Assembly: GCA_021811945.1 (NCBI GenBank)
Contig: JAKAPE010000016.1
Coordinates: forward strand, 1-33,150
Length of the DNA stretch: 33,150 bases
From: Pseudomonadota bacterium
GTDB lineage: Bacteria > Pseudomonadota > Alphaproteobacteria > Rhizobiales > Xanthobacteraceae
Direction: 5' to 3'
Numbering within the stretch: the first letter of the stretch is position 1; each line of letters begins with the position of its first letter. This document shows, one piece after another, positions 8,213-20,473 of the stretch. The position numbers were made by a program, and so were the translations under genes. Under the pieces are notes generated by a model. It ran no database searches. It worked only from the letters and a program-made list of their open reading frames with translations, and had not been told where the DNA came from.

Positions 8213-9622
8213 TTAAGCCGAATAGTACATTTCGAATTCGACCGGATGCGGCATGTGCTCGAAGCGGATGATCTCGCTCATCTTCAGCTCGATATAAGCG
8301 TCGATGAAATCGTCGTCGAACACGCCGCCCATCCTGAGGAACTCGCGGTCTTTGTCGAGGTAGGACAGCGCCTCGCGCAGGCTGCCGCACACGGTCGGAA
8401 TCTTCCTAAGCTCGACCGGCGGCAGATCGTAGAGATCTTTGTCGGTCGGCGCGCCGGGATTGAGCTTGTTCTTGATGCCGTCGAGGCCGGCCAACAGCAT
8501 GGCGGCAAAACCGAGATAGGGGTTGCAGAGCGGGTCGGGATAGCGCACTTCGACGCGCTTGCCCTTCGGCGAGGAGGCGAGCGGAATGCGGCAACTCGCC
8601 GAACGGTTGCGAACCGAATAGGCGAGCAGCACCGGCGCCTCGAAGCCCGGGACCAGTCGCTTATACGAGTTCGTTGTTGGATTGGTGAAGGCGTTGATCG
8701 TACGGGCATGTTTCAGAATGCCGGCGATGTATTGCAGCGCCAAATCCGAGAGATCGGCGTATTTGTTGCCGGCGAACAGCGGCTTGTCACCGTTCCAAAT
8801 GGACTGGTGGCAGTGCATGCCCGAACCGTTGTCGCCGTAGATCGGCTTCGGCATGAAGGTCGCGGTCTTGCCGTAGACCTGCGCCACCTGCTGGACGCAA
8901 TATTTGTAAATCTGCATCTGATCGGCCATTCGCACCATCGGGGCGAATTTCACGCCGAGCTCGTGCTGAGCCGAGCCGACCTCGTGGTGATGCTTCTCCA
9001 CTTTGACGCCCATTTTCGCCATGGCGGCGAGCATCTCCGAGCGCATGTCCTGCGCTGTATCCAGCGGTGGGACCGGGAAGTAGCCCTTCTTGAAGCCGAT
9101 GTGGTGACCAAGATTGCCGCCTTCGTATTCGGTGTCAGAATTGGTCGGGAATTCCACCGAGTCGAGCCTGAAGCCGGTATTGTACGGAGTTGTTGCGTAT
9201 CTCACGTCGTCGAAGATGAAGAACTCGGCCTCTGGCCCGAAGAAGACGGTGTCGCCGATGCCCATCGATTTGACGAGGCCGGCGGCCTTTTTGGCGATCG
9301 AGCGCGGATCGCGGTTATAAGGCTCGCCGGTCAGCGGCTCGAGCGTGTCGCAGATCAGCGTCAGCGTGGTCTCGGCGTAGAATGGGTCGATGCAGGCGCT
9401 TTCCGGATCGGGCATGAGCTGCATGTCCGATTCGTGGATGGCCTTCCAGCCGGCTATCGAGGAACCGTCGAACATAATTCCTTCGGCGAAAGTATCTTCG
9501 TCGATCGTGGTGATGTCGGTCGTGACGTGCTGCCACTTGCCGCGGGGATCGGTGAAACGGAAGTCGACGAATTTCACGTCGTCATCCTTGATCATTTTCA
9601 TAACATCCTTCGGCGTCGTCAT
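8213..9622 (-). CDS. glnA: Glutamine synthetase, type I
   Basis: The 469-residue enzyme makes glutamine from glutamate, ammonia and ATP in the cytoplasm as a dodecamer. Typical GSI stretches are present: FDGSSIAGW (residues 51-59), [21 protein letters not shown] (212-223), the ATP-site [14 protein letters not shown] (257-270) and [10 protein letters not shown]. Tyr398 in the NLYDLPP-equivalent loop KDLYDLPP is the adenylylation site, so activity is probably controlled by GlnE. Length is normal. It lies 93 bases downstream of glnB on the same strand, the classical glnBA operon of alphaproteobacteria, in which PII signals nitrogen status. A fair ribosome site (AAAGGGTG) precedes the start. Confidence 0.98.
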   Translation of the reverse strand: MTTPKDVMKMIKDDDVKFVDFRFTDPRGKWQHVTTDITTIDEDTFAEGIMFDGSSIAGWKAIHESDMQLMPDPESACIDPFYAETTLTLICDTLEPLTGEPYNRDPRSIAKKAAGLVKSMGIGDTVFFGPEAEFFIFDDVRYATTPYNTGFRLDSVEFPTNSDTEYEGGNLGHHIGFKKGYFPVPPLDTAQDMRSEMLAAMAKMGVKVEKHHHEVGSAQHELGVKFAPMVRMADQMQIYKYCVQQVAQVYGKTATFMPKPIYGDNGSGMHCHQSIWNGDKPLFAGNKYADLSDLALQYIAGILKHARTINAFTNPTTNSYKRLVPGFEAPVLLAYSVRNRSASCRIPLASSPKGKRVEVRYPDPLCNPYLGFAAMLLAGLDGIKNKLNPGAPTDKDLYDLPPVELRKIPTVCGSLREALSYLDKDREFLRMGGVFDDDFIDAYIELKMSEIIRFEHMPHPVEFEMYYSA

Positions 9623-9715
9623 GGCATGTGCACCCTTTCACGGCTCTGATGAATGATTGGTGACGACGGTCCGCTGCCGCTATGTCAGGCATATGCCAGC
9701 AGGCAGACCGACGGT

Positions 9716-10162
<447 letters not shown>

Positions 10163-10206
10163 TCAGCATGCTGGCAGTCCGACCCATTGGGCTCAAACGA
10201 TATCTT

Positions 10207-10247
10207 TTGCCGCAGCCTCTGCGGCAAGAATAGGCACATTGCCTATT
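10207..10247. promoter_or_regulatory. Two adjacent perfect palindromes between glnB and the NAD(P)HX repair gene
   Basis: In the 303-base divergent region 10055-10357 two short perfect hairpins stand side by side: TTGCCGCAG-CCT-CTGCGGCAA (10207-10227) and AATAGGC-ACATT-GCCTATT (10229-10247). They may be operator sites or transcript hairpins for either gene. They do not match the usual NtrC site (TGCAC-N5-GTGCA type), and I found no convincing sigma-54 promoter upstream of glnB. No other feature is visible in this gap. Confidence 0.4.
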
Positions 10248-10357
10248 ATCTCGTCAATGACGCTGCTGCAAAAGGCATGTGCAGAAGACAATATAGAAAT
10301 GCGATGAGGAAAGTCGGCACGATCGGCTCAGCCCAAAACGGCATAACCCACGACGGC

Positions 10358-11869
10358 ATGATTGAGCTGTTGACCACTGCGGAAATGGCCGCGGCCGATC
10401 GCCTGACGATTGCGGGCGGGACGGCCGGGATCGCACTGATGGAAGCGGCCGGCAGAGCCGTCGCCGCGGCTGTGCTCGCGCGCCATCGCGCCGGCAGCCG
10501 GGTCGTGGTCGTTGCCGGGCCAGGCAACAATGGCGGCGATGGGTTCGTGGCGGCGTGTATTCTTGCGGAGCACGCCTATCACGTGCGGATCCTGCTGGTC
10601 AGCGAAGCCGGCCGGCTCAAAGGCGATGCGGCGCTCGCGGCGAAAAGGTGGGGCGGCCCGATCTTAATGGCCTCGGAGGATGGCCTCAACGCTCGGTCGA
10701 TTACCGCCGATGGCGCCATCGATGTCGTGATCGATGCGCTGTTCGGCGCCGGGCTCGACCGACCGGTCGAGGGGCTGTCGCGGGCCGTGATCGAGAGCAT
10801 GAACGCCCAAGCCGCGCCGATCATTGCCGTGGACCTGCCGAGCGGCATCAACGGCACCTCCGGCGCGGTAATGGGGATCGCCGTGAAGGCCGCGCAGACG
10901 GTGACTTTCTTTCGCAAGAAACCGGGGCATCTCCTTTTGCCCGGCCGCCTTCATTGCGGCTCGACTTCGGTCGCGGACATCGGAATTCCTGCCGAGGTGC
11001 TGGCGCGGGTCGCCCCAAAGACGTTCGAAAATGTTCCGGCGCTATGGCGCGGCAATTTTCCGCTGCCACACCCGGCAGGGCACAAATATGACCGCGGCCA
11101 TGCCGTGGTGGTTTCAGGTCCGGTTTGGTCGACTGGCGCCGCGCGGCTTGCCGCCCGCGGCGCCTTGCGCGCCGGGACGGGACTGGTGACGATAGCGACC
11201 CCACGTGAGGCGCTGGCGGTCAATGCGGCGACCAACCTTGCGGTAATGGTGCGGCCGGTCGACGGTGCCGGCGAGCTAACAAAATTCCTTGCCGACCATC
11301 GGCTCAATGCGCTGGCGATGGGCCCAGGGATGGGCGTTGGCGAGCCTACCTGCGAACGGGTTCTCGCTGCGTTGTCGGGAGACCGCGCCGTGGTGCTCGA
11401 CGCCGATGCCATGACCAGCTTTGCACCAGAACCGCAACGGCTTGCCGCGGCGCTGGCGGCGCGGCGTCGGTGGGCCACGATCCTGACCCCGCACGAGGGA
11501 GAGTTCTCCCGTTTTTTCGGGGCATTGGACGCGGGAACGAAAGTCGGATCGAAACTCGAGAGGGCGCGCCTTGCGGCGCATCTCGTCGGCGCGACCTTAC
11601 TCCTCAAAGGCGCCGACACGGTGGTGGCGGCGCCGGACCGCCGTGCCGCGATCGCGGCCAACGCGCCTTCTTTCCTTGCTACGGCCGGCGCCGGCGACGT
11701 GCTCACTGGACTGACGGCCGGCCTCTTGGCGCAAGGTATGCCGGCGTTCGAAGCGGCTTGCGCCGCCGTCTGGCTGCACGGCGAAGCCGCCGCTGCATTC
11801 GGGCCGGGCCTCATTGCCGAGGATTTGCCGGAAGCTTTGCCGAGCGTCTATCGCAGGCTTTTTGCCTGA
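10358..11869 (+). CDS. nnr: Bifunctional NAD(P)HX epimerase / ADP-dependent NAD(P)HX dehydratase
   Basis: The 503-residue repair enzyme restores hydrated, inactive NAD(P)HX. The N-terminal YjeF_N epimerase domain (about 1-215) shows GPGNNGGDG (54-62), DALFGAGLDRP and VDLPSGINGTSG. The C-terminal ribokinase-like dehydratase domain (about 225-500) shows HPAGHKYDRGHAVVVSG, AMGPGMG, LTPHEGEFSRFF, LLKGADTVV and the catalytic TAGAGDVLTG. The start MIELLTTAEMAAADR at 10358 is the conserved N-terminus; an in-frame ATG at 10304 would add 18 residues. Ribosome sites are weak for both. It is divergent from glnB, a neighbourhood seen in other Hyphomicrobiales. Confidence 0.95.
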   Translation: MIELLTTAEMAAADRLTIAGGTAGIALMEAAGRAVAAAVLARHRAGSRVVVVAGPGNNGGDGFVAACILAEHAYHVRILLVSEAGRLKGDAALAAKRWGGPILMASEDGLNARSITADGAIDVVIDALFGAGLDRPVEGLSRAVIESMNAQAAPIIAVDLPSGINGTSGAVMGIAVKAAQTVTFFRKKPGHLLLPGRLHCGSTSVADIGIPAEVLARVAPKTFENVPALWRGNFPLPHPAGHKYDRGHAVVVSGPVWSTGAARLAARGALRAGTGLVTIATPREALAVNAATNLAVMVRPVDGAGELTKFLADHRLNALAMGPGMGVGEPTCERVLAALSGDRAVVLDADAMTSFAPEPQRLAAALAARRRWATILTPHEGEFSRFFGALDAGTKVGSKLERARLAAHLVGATLLLKGADTVVAAPDRRAAIAANAPSFLATAGAGDVLTGLTAGLLAQGMPAFEAACAAVWLHGEAAAAFGPGLIAEDLPEALPSVYRRLFA

Positions 11870-11940
11870 GCGAGATGTATCCCACGCTGGCCTCTTGTCG
11901 CGAGCGCGCGTGCCGCCGCGCGGCGCGCGTGGTCCTTCGA

Positions 11941-12060
11941 ATGTCGGAATCGTCGACTACCATTGAGGAAATCACGCCTAGACCCGCCATTCATCCGGGA
12001 GAAATACTCGCCGAGGAACTTGTCGAGATCGGGGTCACTCCGACCGAGCTCCCTGCGCGT
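11941..12060 (+). pseudogene. HigA-type antitoxin fragment (N-terminal part only)
   Basis: Codons from 11941 read MSESSTTIEEITPRPAIHPG and continue with EILAEELVEIGVTPTEL, the characteristic start of HigA-family helix-turn-helix antitoxins (HPGEIL...EEL). After about 12055 the frame no longer resembles the family: the DNA-binding helix and the C-terminus are missing and the reading runs into the tRNA gene. No HigB toxin is visible on either side. This is best seen as a decayed remnant next to a tRNA, a common landing place for mobile DNA. Confidence 0.6.
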
Positions 12061-12136
12061 TGCGGCGCGCGCAGCGGCCCCATTTTGACCGGCGCTGTCC
12101 GCATGATATACGGCGCCGCCGGACCGCCCTCCTCCT

Positions 12137-12221
12137 GCGGGCGTGGCGGAATTGGTAGACGCGCGGGATTTAGGTTCCCGTGACGAAAGTCGTGGGGGTT
12201 CGAGCCCCTCCGCCCGCACCA
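12137..12221 (+). tRNA. tRNA-Leu (anticodon UAG)
   Basis: A full class II tRNA can be folded. The acceptor stem GCGGGCG (12137-12143) pairs with CGCCCGC (12211-12217), the discriminator is A and CCA (12219-12221) is encoded. The D arm is TGGCGGAATTGGTAGAC, the anticodon stem CGGGA/TCCCG encloses loop TTTAGGT with anticodon TAG at 12171-12173, then comes a long variable arm (TGACGAAAGTCGTG region) and the T arm GGGGGTTCGAGCCCC. It reads CUA (and, with wobble, other CUN) leucine codons. Confidence 0.97.
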
Positions 12222-12311
12222 GCGGGGCGGATTTCGTCTTCCTCTCGCGTCCTGAACCCGGGAAGAATAGGGAGAAGATGCGCGCGATCTCAAAACCTTA
12301 CGGGCGATACG

Positions 12312-13649
12312 ATGGAAGTAACTGAAACTGCCGCCGCGGGCCTCAAGCACGAATTCCGGGTCGTAGTTCCCGCCATCGATCTTGAGGCGAAGGTCAACGA
12401 GCGGCTCGACGAGCTCAAGTCCCGCGTGCAATTGCGCGGTTTTCGGCCCGGCAAGGTGCCGATCGCCCATCTCAAGCGGCTCTACGGCAAGTCCGCCATG
12501 GCCGAGGTGATCGAAGCGGCGGTGCGCGAGGCCAACGACAAAATCGTGACCGACCGCGGTTTTCGCCTTGCCATCGCACCCAAAGTGGTCCTTCCCGAGG
12601 ACAAGGCCGCGATCGAGGGCATCATTGCCGGGAAGTCGGACCTCGCCTATACGGTCGAAGTCGAGATCGTGCCGCCGATCACACTCGCCGATTTCAAGGC
12701 CATCAAGCTCACCCGGTTGGTTTCCGACGTTACCGAGGCGGGGATTGAGCAGGCGCTGCAGAGCCTTGCCGAGAAGAGCCGGTCGTTCCTAGCCAAAAGC
12801 GAGGGGGCGGAAAAAGGCGATCGGGTGACGATCTCCTATGAAGGGACCGTCGACGGCAAGCCGTTCGCCGGCGGCAAGGCCGAAGACATTCCGATCACCT
12901 TGGGATCGGAAGGCTTCATCCCGGGTTTTGCGGACCAGCTTTCCGGCATCAAGGCCGGGGAGACCCGCACGTTCGACGTGACCTTCCCCCAAGATTACAC
13001 CGCAGCGCTGGCAGGCAAGCCGGCGAGGTTCACAGTTACCGCAAAGGCGGTGGAGGCGCCGGGTCCGGTGATGATCGACGATGAGCTCGCCAAGGCGTTT
13101 GGCCTGGAGTCGCTTACCAAGCTGCGCGAGGCGGTCCGCGAGCGCATCCAACGCGAGCACGCAGCGGCCTCCCGCGGAAAGCTCAAGCGCGCACTCCTCG
13201 ACCAGCTCGACACACTGCACAAATTCGCCCCCCCGCCAAGCTTGGTGGAGCAGGAGTTCGCCTCCGTCTGGGCCTCGGTGGAGAAAGAACTGAAAGCACG
13301 CGGACACACCTTCGCCGACGAAGACACGACCGAGGAAAAGGCGCGCGCCGAGTACCGTGACATCGCCGAGCGGCGCGTGCGTCTCGGTCTCGTCATTGCG
13401 GAAATCGGCGAGAAGAACAATATCAAGGTCACCGACGAACAACTGAGCGCCGCCGTGATGGAACAGGCACGACGGCTGCCCGGGCAAGAGCGGCAGGTAT
13501 GGGACTATTATCACCATAACCCGGATGCGCTCGCCGCTTTGCGCGCCCCGCTGTTCGAAGACAAGGTAGCGGATTTCCTTATCGAACTTGCCGAAGTCAC
13601 CGAAAAGCAGGTTTTGCGGGACGAGCTATTCAAGGACAACGAAGCGTGA
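12312..13649 (+). CDS. tig: Trigger factor, ribosome-associated chaperone
   Basis: The 445-residue chaperone binds near the ribosomal exit tunnel and folds nascent chains. Its ribosome-binding signature GFRPGKVP is at residues 43-50, the FKBP-type peptidyl-prolyl isomerase domain spans about 160-245 (KGDRVTISYEGTVDGKPF, LGSEGFIPGFADQL), and the helical C-terminal arms follow. The start MEVTETAAAG at 12312 is the conserved one, though the Shine-Dalgarno match is weak; a longer reading would overlap the tRNA. It heads the tig-clpP-clpX-lon block. Confidence 0.97.
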   Translation: MEVTETAAAGLKHEFRVVVPAIDLEAKVNERLDELKSRVQLRGFRPGKVPIAHLKRLYGKSAMAEVIEAAVREANDKIVTDRGFRLAIAPKVVLPEDKAAIEGIIAGKSDLAYTVEVEIVPPITLADFKAIKLTRLVSDVTEAGIEQALQSLAEKSRSFLAKSEGAEKGDRVTISYEGTVDGKPFAGGKAEDIPITLGSEGFIPGFADQLSGIKAGETRTFDVTFPQDYTAALAGKPARFTVTAKAVEAPGPVMIDDELAKAFGLESLTKLREAVRERIQREHAAASRGKLKRALLDQLDTLHKFAPPPSLVEQEFASVWASVEKELKARGHTFADEDTTEEKARAEYRDIAERRVRLGLVIAEIGEKNNIKVTDEQLSAAVMEQARRLPGQERQVWDYYHHNPDALAALRAPLFEDKVADFLIELAEVTEKQVLRDELFKDNEA

Positions 13650-13683
13650 GATAATCCGTGCGGCGCAGCATGTCTTCTGGCGT

Positions 13684-13714
13684 CTTGTCGCCGACACTTT
13701 TAGACATATCTGCG
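13684..13714 (+). promoter_or_regulatory. Candidate RpoH (sigma-32) heat-shock promoter for clpP
   Basis: CTTG at 13684-13687, a 17-base spacer, CATATCT at 13705-13711 and a G three bases later match the heat-shock promoter pattern described for alphaproteobacteria (CTTG, 17-18 bases, CyTATnT, two bases, G) at all but one position (A for the pyrimidine). It lies 131 bases before the clpP start, in the 195-base gap after tig. A heat-shock promoter is expected for this protease gene. Confidence 0.55.
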
Positions 13715-13844
13715 GTAGCGGCAGGCCCCCACCCGCTCGCGAAGAAGGAGCCCGACCGCGCTTTCGGCGGCCACCCGATTTAAAGCCACATTGCGCGAGC
13801 AAGACTTAAAGCGACTCTGTCAAGCGATCCCATCAGGTGATCCC

Positions 13845-14498
13845 ATGCGCGACCCAATCGGCACCCACATGAACTACCTGGTCCCCATGGTGGTGGAACA
13901 GACCAATCGTGGTGAACGTGCCTACGACATCTACTCACGGCTGCTCAAGGAGCGGATCATCTTCATCACCGGCCCAATCGAGGACGGCATGGCGTCGCTG
14001 GTGGTGGCGCAACTCCTCTTCCTCGAGGCGGAGAACCCGAAAAAAGAAGTGTCGATGTACATCAATTCGCCGGGCGGCATCGTGACGGCGGGCCTGGCGA
14101 TCTACGACACCATGCAATTCATCCGCCCGCCGGTCTCGACGCTGTGCACCGGGCAGGCCGCCTCAATGGGCTCCCTCTTGCTCGCTGCCGGCGCCAAGGA
14201 TTTGCGCTTTGCGCTGCCCAACGCCCGAATCATGGTGCACCAGCCGTCGGGCGGGTTCCAAGGACAGGCGACCGACATCATGCTGCATGCCCAGGAGATC
14301 CTTAACCTCAAGCGGAGGTTGAATGAGATCTACGTGCACCATACCGGCCAGCCGCTGAAGAAGATCGAGGACGCGCTCGAGCGGGACATGTTCCTGACCG
14401 CCGAGATGGCCAGGGATTTCGGCCTGATCGACAAGGTGATCGAGAAGCGGCCGGAGGAACCGTCGCTCAAAGTCGAGCCGGTTCTCGCCAAGGTATGA
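13845..14498 (+). CDS. clpP: ATP-dependent Clp protease proteolytic subunit
   Basis: The 217-residue serine peptidase forms the tetradecameric barrel that degrades substrates delivered by ClpX or ClpA. The catalytic triad is Ser107 (in TGQAASMGS), His132 (MVHQPSGG) and Asp181 (ERDMF). The handle region [21 protein letters not shown] is intact. The start [14 protein letters not shown] at 13845 has AGGTG seven bases upstream; the longer frame to 13791 is not needed. It is followed by clpX after 287 bases, and a heat-shock-type promoter candidate lies upstream. Confidence 0.97.
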   Translation: MRDPIGTHMNYLVPMVVEQTNRGERAYDIYSRLLKERIIFITGPIEDGMASLVVAQLLFLEAENPKKEVSMYINSPGGIVTAGLAIYDTMQFIRPPVSTLCTGQAASMGSLLLAAGAKDLRFALPNARIMVHQPSGGFQGQATDIMLHAQEILNLKRRLNEIYVHHTGQPLKKIEDALERDMFLTAEMARDFGLIDKVIEKRPEEPSLKVEPVLAKV

Positions 14499-14717
14499 GC
14501 CCACGAGGCAGGGGTGACGGCGAAAGCGGCCGTTTCGAGGCAAATCCGGCTCGAACCCATGGCCTGGTCGGGGCAAGGCCGCCCCGTCCAAGCCGAGGTT
14601 ATCGTTAATGGATTCTTGATTGGCACGCTACTAGCATGCAATCTTGTGCGGTGACACGGGTCTCTCACTGTGGCACGCCGCGCGTACGGGCTACGAATTC
14701 TTAGCGTGGCGACGCGT

Positions 14718-14751
14718 AAGCTGGTGCAGGTCACAAGCTGGTGCAGGTCAC
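14718..14751 (+). repeat. Perfect 17-bp tandem duplication in the clpX leader
   Basis: AAGCTGGTGCAGGTCAC occurs twice head to tail (14718-14734 and 14735-14751), ending 34 bases before the clpX start. It lies in the 287-base clpP-clpX gap, where nothing else is clear. It may be a recent slippage duplication or a paired binding site. Confidence 0.85.
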
Positions 14752-14785
14752 ACGGCAGACTCTGCGGTGAAGACGGAGACTGGGA

Positions 14786-16063
<1,278 letters not shown>

Positions 16064-16402
16064 GGGGTGCGTGCAGCCCGTCCGCGAGCATTTGACGCCG
16101 GGGTGCGGCGCCTGATTCGATGCGCGGCATGTAGCCGCGCCGCGCGCGATGCCGCCGTCTGCCCGCAAGATCGAGCCTTTCTTGACACGCTGGCGCGCCG
16201 ACGCCACCTATAGCCAATGCGTTAACACAATGGCGTACGAGATATCGCATAGACTGTTCCGGTAGGGATTCGTCCGCGTCCTCAACCCGCGGACCTGAGC
16301 GGAAGCGAACGCGCAGCACCCCTCCCGGCGCAACGGCAGTCCGTCGTGGCGGCGCAAACCGCGGGTCGCGACGGAGGTGACAACAAAAAGGAATTTGGGG
16401 CC
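16064..16402. other. clpX-lon intergenic region
   Basis: This 339-base stretch has no credible gene. CTTGACA at 16181-16187 is a good -35-like sequence and CCTATAG follows at 16207-16213, but the spacing (19 to 21 bases) is too long for either a standard or a heat-shock promoter, so I give it only as a weak promoter candidate for lon. A purine-rich ribosome site (AAAAAGGAA) precedes the lon start at 16403. Confidence 0.4.
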
Positions 16403-18838
<2,436 letters not shown>

Positions 18839-18856
18839 GCGGCGGTGCACACAAGA

Positions 18857-18888
18857 CGGCGGCGCTTCATTTGGGCGCCGCCGCGTTT
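18857..18888 (+). terminator. Terminator hairpin after lon
   Basis: CGGCGGCGC (18857-18865) pairs perfectly with GCGCCGCCG (18875-18883) across a nine-base loop, followed by CGTTT. It starts 18 bases after the lon stop, the expected place for a terminator. Confidence 0.7.
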
Positions 18889-19042
18889 CGCCATCGAAAC
18901 GGGCGGTCTGCATAGCGCGACCGGCGATTGTGGGAGGTTGGAAAGCGACATTATCGCGCGGGTGCGGCTCGACCCGGTTGGCTCGCGGTGCGATTTTGGT
19001 TAGATTGCTGATGGGGTAGCGGCGGAGCGAGTCTGGGGGCTC

Positions 19043-19417
19043 GTGGTGAAGGTCATCCATTCGGTCACCGGTTTCGTCGCTGTTGCCCTGATCGCGGGAA
19101 TGGCAGCAGCTCGCGCGGCGGACGACTTTCCACTCACGGGAAGCTATACGCAGAACGTCCCCTGCAAAGGGGACGGCACCGATCCGCGCGACGTGCGGTT
19201 GAAAATTTCGCCGCACGAGATCGATTCTCACGTCGGCGTATGCACGTTCCTCGACACCGAGCGCAAGGGCAACAGCATCGATGCGCATGTCGAGTGCCGA
19301 TTTGCCAGCGGGCCGCTTACGGGCGAAGTCACCTTCACGATGCGCTCGGACAAGACGATCCAGTTCGTGGACCGCGATAAGAATTACAGCGCGGTGCTCT
19401 ATCCCTGCCCGAGGTGA
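19043..19417 (+). CDS. Small exported protein of unknown function with four cysteines
   Basis: The 124-residue protein starts at a GTG (19043, or the next GTG at 19046) and has a signal peptide (VIHSVTGFVAVALIAGMAAARAA, cleavage about residue 26). The mature part, about 98 residues, contains four cysteines (in VPCKG, GVCTF, VECRF and YPCPR), consistent with two disulfide bonds in the periplasm, and looks beta-rich. I do not recognise a named family. A G-rich sequence (TGGGGGC) lies before the start. It appears to be a single-gene unit after lon. Confidence 0.7.
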   Translation: MVKVIHSVTGFVAVALIAGMAAARAADDFPLTGSYTQNVPCKGDGTDPRDVRLKISPHEIDSHVGVCTFLDTERKGNSIDAHVECRFASGPLTGEVTFTMRSDKTIQFVDRDKNYSAVLYPCPR

Positions 19418-19566
19418 GTTCGCCTCCCGGCAACCGCGTTCAATACGCCGCTGTTGGGGCGTAGCGGCGGAAAGGCGAGCGGACCACCGGTACGCCGTGA
19501 CGTGAACTTCCCACGCGCTGCGGATCAATGCTAAGATAAGTCCGCATTGGATCGAGGGGATGTCAC

Positions 19567-19806
19567 ATGTTTCGCTATGCGGTTACTGCCGCGGTGTTGA
19601 CCATGCTTTCCGTGCTACCGGCTGCGCCGTCGTTTGCGGTGACGGCAAAGCAGAAGATGGAGACTTGCAAGTTCGGCGCCGACTACGAGAAGCTTCATGG
19701 CGCAGCACGCAGGACATTCATTTCCAAGTGCATGGCCAACAGAAATGATCCGCGCGGGCCGGCCCCGCAGCCGGCAGTGCGCGGCGCCGCGGCGCCGAAA
19801 CACTAG
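19567..19806 (+). CDS. Small exported PsiF-repeat-like protein
   Basis: The 79-residue protein has a signal peptide (YAVTAAVLTMLSVLPAAPSFA, about residues 4-24) and one PsiF-like repeat around residues 26-60, recognised from the pattern KQKMETCK then RRTFISKCMA with two conserved cysteines. PsiF was first described as a phosphate-starvation-inducible product in enterics; its molecular role is unknown. A strong ribosome site (GAGGGGA) precedes the ATG. The stop codon TAG (19804-19806) directly abuts the end of an IS remnant, so the original C-terminus could have been altered by that insertion. Confidence 0.7.
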   Translation: MFRYAVTAAVLTMLSVLPAAPSFAVTAKQKMETCKFGADYEKLHGAARRTFISKCMANRNDPRGPAPQPAVRGAAAPKH

Positions 19807-20046
19807 GGCCTGTCTTCAGTCGAGGAGTATTGTAACCGCTGCCAGCTGGATGCCGGCAAGGAAATTCCTGGCGAGTTTGTCGTAGCGCGTGGCAATAGCG
19901 CGGAAGTGCCTGAGCAAACTGAAGAAGCGCTCGACGAGATTGCGTTCGCAGTAGAGCGCGAAATCGCATGGCCGGGGAACCTCGCGATTGACCTTGGGCG
20001 GGATGACGGGTGTGATCTGCCGCTGAACGAGGGTGTCGACGAATGG
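19807..20046 (-). mobile_element. IS5-type insertion sequence remnant (transposase C-terminal end)
   Basis: Minus-strand codons from about 20046 down to the stop at 19816-19818 encode the C-terminal quarter of an IS5-family DDE transposase: ITPVIPPKVNREVP, ALYCERNLVERFF (containing the catalytic Glu region) and HFRAIATRYDKLARNFLAG. Just beyond the stop the sequence GGGCCTGTCTTCA (19807-19819) resembles a terminal inverted repeat of this group. The rest of the transposase and the other end are missing; at about 20046 the frame passes into an unrelated sugar-binding protein fragment. The element is therefore inactive. Confidence 0.75.
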
Positions 20047-20466
20047 GTCGCCGTTGGCGAGCGCATCGTTCATAGCGTAGATGCCATCGAGGCCGGGAAA
20101 GCGGGCGAGCAATTGGCCGGCGTCACGCTCCGCCTCGGGCGGCGCCCAATGGGTCGCCTCGACCGCGACAACGGAGATGCGAGGATGCTTTTCCATCTCC
20201 TTCTTGAACCCGGCGATGCGGGCCGGTGCGATCCCCTCATCCATGCCGCCGGCGATGACGGCGACCTTGGCCGGAAGCCGATTCTTGAGGGCATTGGCCA
20301 TTACCGTGGCTGCGGTCGCGCCTCTCAGTTCGCTGTTGTCGCCGACGAACGCGGTGAACAGGTTCTCCTGCGGAATGGGAGTGTTGATCAGCACGACCGG
20401 AATGTGAGCGTCCCTGGCACGGGTCAGCGCCGGTAGGAGCGCCCTCTGGCTCATGGCCGCTACACC
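20047..20466 (-). pseudogene. Internal fragment of a periplasmic sugar-binding protein (RbsB-like)
   Basis: Minus-strand codons encode about 140 residues of a type I periplasmic binding protein of the ribose/xylose ABC-transporter class: ALLPALTRARDAHIPVVLIN, VGDNSELRGATAATVMA, VAVIAGGMDEGIAPARIAGF and FPGLDGIYAMNDALANG. The N-terminal signal peptide and first lobe start are missing, as homology begins about eight bases upstream of the stop of the 718-residue gene, and the C-terminus is replaced in frame by the IS5 transposase tail. The ATG at 20454 would give a 212-residue chimera with no likely function. No permease or ATPase partner is present. Confidence 0.7.
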
Positions 20467-20473
20467 GCGATGC

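Noticed and set aside
8246-9649. Plus-strand open frame opposite glnA
   Set aside because: glnA on the other strand is unambiguous; the antisense frame has no family features.
16181-16213. CTTGACA ... CCTATAG as a lon promoter
   Set aside because: The spacing is too long for a standard or heat-shock promoter, so it is kept only as a weak note.
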